A stretch of DNA of 64,000 nt from an uncultured Poribacteria bacterium. GTDB taxonomy: Bacteria; Poribacteria; WGA-4E; WGA-3G. Position numbers and translations under genes: made by a program. Below the pieces are notes generated by a model. It was not told the DNA's origin. It searched no databases and saw only the letters and a list, made by a program, of their open reading frames with translations. The DNA is taken from assembly GCA_958295855.1 (NCBI GenBank), contig OY282383.1:3514481-3578480 (forward strand). The letters run 5' to 3'. Every line of letters begins with the position of its first letter. Position 1 is the stretch's first letter. Shown here piece by piece: positions 58,136 through 64,000 of the stretch.

Positions 58136-59311
58136 TCAGGAGACCGCTTCTACCTCTTCAAGTGGTGAAATTTCCACCCACCCCAATGGGCAAATGGGAT
58201 TTTGGCCGCGATATAAAATCCGTCTTGTTTTTGGGAATTCGCGTTCATCGTAATGTCCACGCTGAGAACGGCTTTCGCCTAACTTAAAACGTTCGCGCAG
58301 GTCCATCCAGTCTACAGGTGATTCTGCGTCCTCTGTAAATGTAGCAGTAACGGTGTTCGCGTGGTAGCCCGCTCCCCACCCAACCTGTAGCAGGAACGCC
58401 CCTTCAGGGAGGGTGTTGTTTAAAAGAATCAGTTTATCGTAGAAGTTAGCGATTTCCGGGCGGTTATAGTAATCAAAAAAACCCTGTTCATCTTGCATGA
58501 ACTGGTCTGCTTCAAAGCGACACACCTTTGCGATATCTCGGAGATTCTCCTCTTGTAAATCGCTAAAATGGAGGCGCGTTTTTTCTTCCTCTCGGAAGAG
58601 TAGTTCGTCAATCTTGAGGGTAAATGTCAGCCGCTGCCCGGCCTGAATTTGCTGGACAAAGTTTTTGTATTCCCGCCCTCTATCTATTTTCTGTACAAGT
58701 TGGTTGTTTTGGTTGAGTGTAACAGTCCACGCCATTCCGATTTCAAGAGAATCACTCGCAATGGGTGCAGTATCGCTGACTTGTAAAGCGCGAAGCAAAT
58801 CGTGATTTGGATCTTTGCCGAGAGCGACATTCTCTATCTGGCGTGCAGGCTGGTCTCTCCTTGGATTTCCCCTGGGTCCCTGATGGATGCGGTTTTTTAA
58901 GGCCTCTAGGCTCTTTTCATAGACCTCATGACTCTCACTGAGGATCTTCCCTAGCAGTGCGGTACGCATCGCGCCCTTGAGGGTGCTGCCGGGAATAAAG
59001 GGGCGGTTGCCAACCGTTTTAATTGCCTCCCGAATCTCAACTTCCTCCGGGCTTTGTGGACAAGGCAGGCTATAGGTGGAAAGTGCCGCTGGATCGATGT
59101 TACGTCCCGAAATGTAGCGTTGCCATCGGAAGTCACGCCGCCCCATATCACTTGTTAAAGCGTTGAGATCGGTACTCGGGTGCGCCAAGACCCGGTCCAA
59201 ATCAATATGATACCACCTGCCGTTGGCGTAGTAGCCATCTATGTGGTTCAGTGTCTCGGCTGAGCCGATGTGAATAGGTGTGACAGCCTGGAGTTGATAT
59301 TTCTGTTTCAT
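58136..59311 (-). CDS. csm5: Type III-A effector subunit Csm5
   Basis: 391 residues from ATG 59311, which overlaps the TGA of csm4 (ATGA) and has AAGGAAC eight bases upstream. RAMP features are YQLQAVTPIHIGSAETLNHIDGYY at the N-terminus and FIPGSTLKGAMRTALLGKIL with the Gly-rich loop. It should cap the Csm backbone at the crRNA 3' end and aid crRNA maturation. Length is within the usual range for Csm5. Confidence 0.9.
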   Translation of the reverse strand: MKQKYQLQAVTPIHIGSAETLNHIDGYYANGRWYHIDLDRVLAHPSTDLNALTSDMGRRDFRWQRYISGRNIDPAALSTYSLPCPQSPEEVEIREAIKTVGNRPFIPGSTLKGAMRTALLGKILSESHEVYEKSLEALKNRIHQGPRGNPRRDQPARQIENVALGKDPNHDLLRALQVSDTAPIASDSLEIGMAWTVTLNQNNQLVQKIDRGREYKNFVQQIQAGQRLTFTLKIDELLFREEEKTRLHFSDLQEENLRDIAKVCRFEADQFMQDEQGFFDYYNRPEIANFYDKLILLNNTLPEGAFLLQVGWGAGYHANTVTATFTEDAESPVDWMDLRERFKLGESRSQRGHYDEREFPKTRRILYRGQNPICPLGWVEISPLEEVEAVS

Positions 59312-60348
59312 TCGGATGTTCCTTTTATGCCAACTGGCCACGCGTAGCCGTAACGATAGACAGGATGCGGCCAGGCATCCGGTTTTAAATCAACTAGCCG
59401 CCCAATTGGTTCGTCACTTACGTGTAATACGGAGCCTTCGGCGAACATGCTGATCTGCTTTCGGCGAGAGCGGGTTCCGCTGGTGCTTACCCATCCTGTT
59501 AATGAATTTAGGGTGTAGGCGACATCGCCTGTGAGAAACTGCTTGAGCTGCCCTGGAGACTTGGGACATATCGGCGAGAGTGTGACAAATTGGTTTCCCG
59601 CTTCCGCCGAGGGTATCTCAATAGTCGCTGGCGTAAAATCAAATAAGCCGTATCCTGCGTTCTTTTCCCCACCGATGCCGGTGTCACCAAGCACCCGCAG
59701 CAGCGTTTCAATTTTCTGCTGCGTTTCGTCAGAATCGAAGTGGACAGCAAACCAGAGGCCGCAGCCCGTGTTGAATTGGACGGTTTCAATATGCCAGATG
59801 TCGGATTCCGCGGTTTGGCTGCCTACCCTAACCCGCGGTCGGGTATCTGTTTTCCAGATGGTTGACTCAGCGTCAATTGATCTTTCAAGTCCTTTTCTTT
59901 CTTCAGGAGTCACCCACACCTTTTCACCATTAATCAACGGGGCTGCCTTGAATTCTAGCAGGTTTCCAGCGGTGATGTCTTGAAAAACCGACCGGGAAAC
60001 AAATTGTACCCGCTTTATTTTTTTCTTGGTTTTTTCAGCGAGATCTTCACTTCCGCGGCAGGTCAACGGTTTCGGAAAAAAGTAAACATCATAGGCAAAA
60101 GGGAACGCAGAGGTGAGCGTAAACGGCAAGGCTGTGCTGTCTCCTATGTAGCAATTGAGAAAATCAGTGAGATCCTCAGCCCCGTAAAAGAGTGCCCAGG
60201 TTTGGCAGATTGCTGAAAAGAGCGTATCCGCAGATACGTAGGTCTCGGTCTTTTCTAAGCCGAGATTGCCTTGTTGCGCGGGCCCTGAGGCGCGCCCAAG
60301 ATGCAATTGAGTCTTAAATGTCAAGCGATAGACGGTATGAGTCCCCAT
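59308..60348 (-). CDS. csm4: Type III-A effector subunit Csm4
   Basis: 346 residues. It begins VYRLTFKTQLHLGRASGPA with VSADTLFSAICQTWALFYG and has the Gly-rich DTGIGGEKNAGYGLFDF loop of Cas5-like RAMP proteins. Csm4 would bind the crRNA 5' tag next to Cas10. AGGAG lies upstream of the ATG, eight bases after csm3. The ATGA overlap with csm5 indicates coupled translation. Confidence 0.9.
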   Translation of the reverse strand: MGTHTVYRLTFKTQLHLGRASGPAQQGNLGLEKTETYVSADTLFSAICQTWALFYGAEDLTDFLNCYIGDSTALPFTLTSAFPFAYDVYFFPKPLTCRGSEDLAEKTKKKIKRVQFVSRSVFQDITAGNLLEFKAAPLINGEKVWVTPEERKGLERSIDAESTIWKTDTRPRVRVGSQTAESDIWHIETVQFNTGCGLWFAVHFDSDETQQKIETLLRVLGDTGIGGEKNAGYGLFDFTPATIEIPSAEAGNQFVTLSPICPKSPGQLKQFLTGDVAYTLNSLTGWVSTSGTRSRRKQISMFAEGSVLHVSDEPIGRLVDLKPDAWPHPVYRYGYAWPVGIKGTSE

Positions 60349-60356
60349 ATTCGCTC

Positions 60357-61184
60357 CTATTCAGCGGATATCGCCTTCAGGACGTTCTCAGTATAATCAG
60401 ATTGACGCAACGCTTTAATCGCCACATCTTCAGCGATGGTTATCGGTGCCAGATCCACTTTTTCATAGCATTCTCGTGATTTGAAGGTCAACTTTAAGTT
60501 CTCAAACGCGATTTGCCCGGACCCGCGGGATCCGGAGCCGCCGAGGTAGTCATCCGCTAAAAGTTCCATGCCTTTAAGCACGGTGTCAAAAAGTTGGAGT
60601 TCCGTTAGAAGTTGATTGTCCAGGTCGTTTCCATTTTGGGTGTAGAGGCTATGGACGATCTGAAAGGGACCGAAAGTTGCACCCGCAGGGACGCGCTCTT
60701 GCTGCCGTGGTGTTGCGGCAGAGGTAATCCTGTCAATGGCGGCTTCCGTTTTGATTTCAGTGAAATCCGTATCGGTATCCGCCCTGTCCAATGCTTGTAG
60801 TGATTCGTGGGTCAAAAAGGTATCTCGGACGATTAATCGGGTGGGCATCGTTCTTCCACTCAATTGCCGTATTGGGACGACACCGAAGACTTGACAAACT
60901 GGACACCCGTTATAATTGGCTGGTGTTTCGCATTCATGCACCCTCACGTCTCTTCCAACTCGCTTTTCCAAGGGGTTATTAAAATGCCGGTCGAGCAAGC
61001 CGCGCATCTTTCCTCGTAAAGACGATCCTGGGATATAGGGTTGCCGGTTAAAGGTATTGCGTATGATGGGATTATCAATACCTCCGATGTCTAACTCCCC
61101 AGAATTTCCACCGATATGCAAACCGGTGAGCGCGTTAATCGTACCTTGCAGAAAAATTTTACCTTGTAGTTGAATGCTTGGCAT
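60357..61184 (-). CDS. csm3: Type III-A backbone RNase Csm3
   Basis: 275 residues. TGLHIGGNSGELDIGGIDNPIIR contains Asp37, which aligns with Asp33 of Streptococcus thermophilus Csm3, the residue that cuts target RNA every six bases. PYIPGSSLRGKMRGLL follows, and His/Cys residues (VHECETPANYNGCPVCQVFG) form a zinc site. The Gly-rich loop LGGSGSRGSGQIAF is near the end. Several copies should form the Csm filament. Csm3 is slightly longer than usual (about 220-270). Confidence 0.94.
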   Translation of the reverse strand: MPSIQLQGKIFLQGTINALTGLHIGGNSGELDIGGIDNPIIRNTFNRQPYIPGSSLRGKMRGLLDRHFNNPLEKRVGRDVRVHECETPANYNGCPVCQVFGVVPIRQLSGRTMPTRLIVRDTFLTHESLQALDRADTDTDFTEIKTEAAIDRITSAATPRQQERVPAGATFGPFQIVHSLYTQNGNDLDNQLLTELQLFDTVLKGMELLADDYLGGSGSRGSGQIAFENLKLTFKSRECYEKVDLAPITIAEDVAIKALRQSDYTENVLKAISAE

Positions 61185-61195
61185 GTGTCTCCTCC

Positions 61196-63987
<2,792 letters not shown>

Positions 63988-64000
63988 TGGGTTCTGTCCT

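Overview
The window reads like a piece of a bacterial chromosome of roughly 50% GC. The gene mix (a PhyH-type dioxygenase, a TIM-barrel sugar-phosphate isomerase, Gfo/Idh and zinc alcohol dehydrogenases, TPR and propeller proteins, families of small lipoproteins) together with many short dispersed palindromes resembles Candidatus Poribacteria or a relative. That placement is inference from gene content; no rRNA or other marker gene is present.

Layout. (1) 1-3794, minus strand: a MotA/TolQ-like channel protein with a long repetitive coiled-coil tail, a MotB/OmpA-like partner and a zinc-ribbon protein cut by the left edge. The pair resembles ZorA/ZorB of Zorya defence. (2) 4095-10269, minus: an SDR oxidoreductase and a complete AapJQMP-type amino-acid ABC transporter whose gene gaps carry copies of one dispersed element. 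(3) 10658-16286: a TPR protein, a Cys/Met-metabolism PLP enzyme, a DNA alkyltransferase divergent from an SCP2 protein, a PhyH dioxygenase, a VOC protein and a membrane zinc peptidase. (4) 16500-21346, plus: a three-gene candidate defence operon (ParA-type ATPase, HEPN RNase-like protein, fused nuclease/DNA methyltransferase). (5) 21308-34650: metabolic and accessory genes, an HrpB helicase, and a tandem family of lipoproteins ending in a 23-residue remnant.

(6) 34677-63987 is a type III-A CRISPR-Cas locus. The repeats read in crRNA sense on the minus strand, ending ATTGAAAC, which would give an 8-nt crRNA tag AUUGAAAC. A leader with a clear promoter (54156-54185) lies between cas2 and a 17.5-kb array of about 265 repeats that look identical by eye. 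A shorter 11-repeat block at 34677-35378, with drifted repeats, is the old trailer end. Between the two blocks sit two cargo genes (a membrane protein and a His-rich lipoprotein), in the same direction as the array and with almost no room for their own promoter.

To the right, all on minus, are cas10 (HD and GGDD intact), csm2, csm3, csm4, csm5, a DUF1874 (Crn2/AcrIII-1-like) protein, a CARF-HEPN Csx1-like ribonuclease, cas4, cas1 and cas2. The expected logic is that the Csm complex binds target RNA, Cas10 makes cyclic oligoadenylate, Csx1 responds as an RNase, and the DUF1874 protein binds or degrades the signal. In this DUF1874 protein the catalytic His of viral AcrIII-1 aligns with Tyr. No cas6 is visible. 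A dispersed host palindrome is embedded in frame in cas10.
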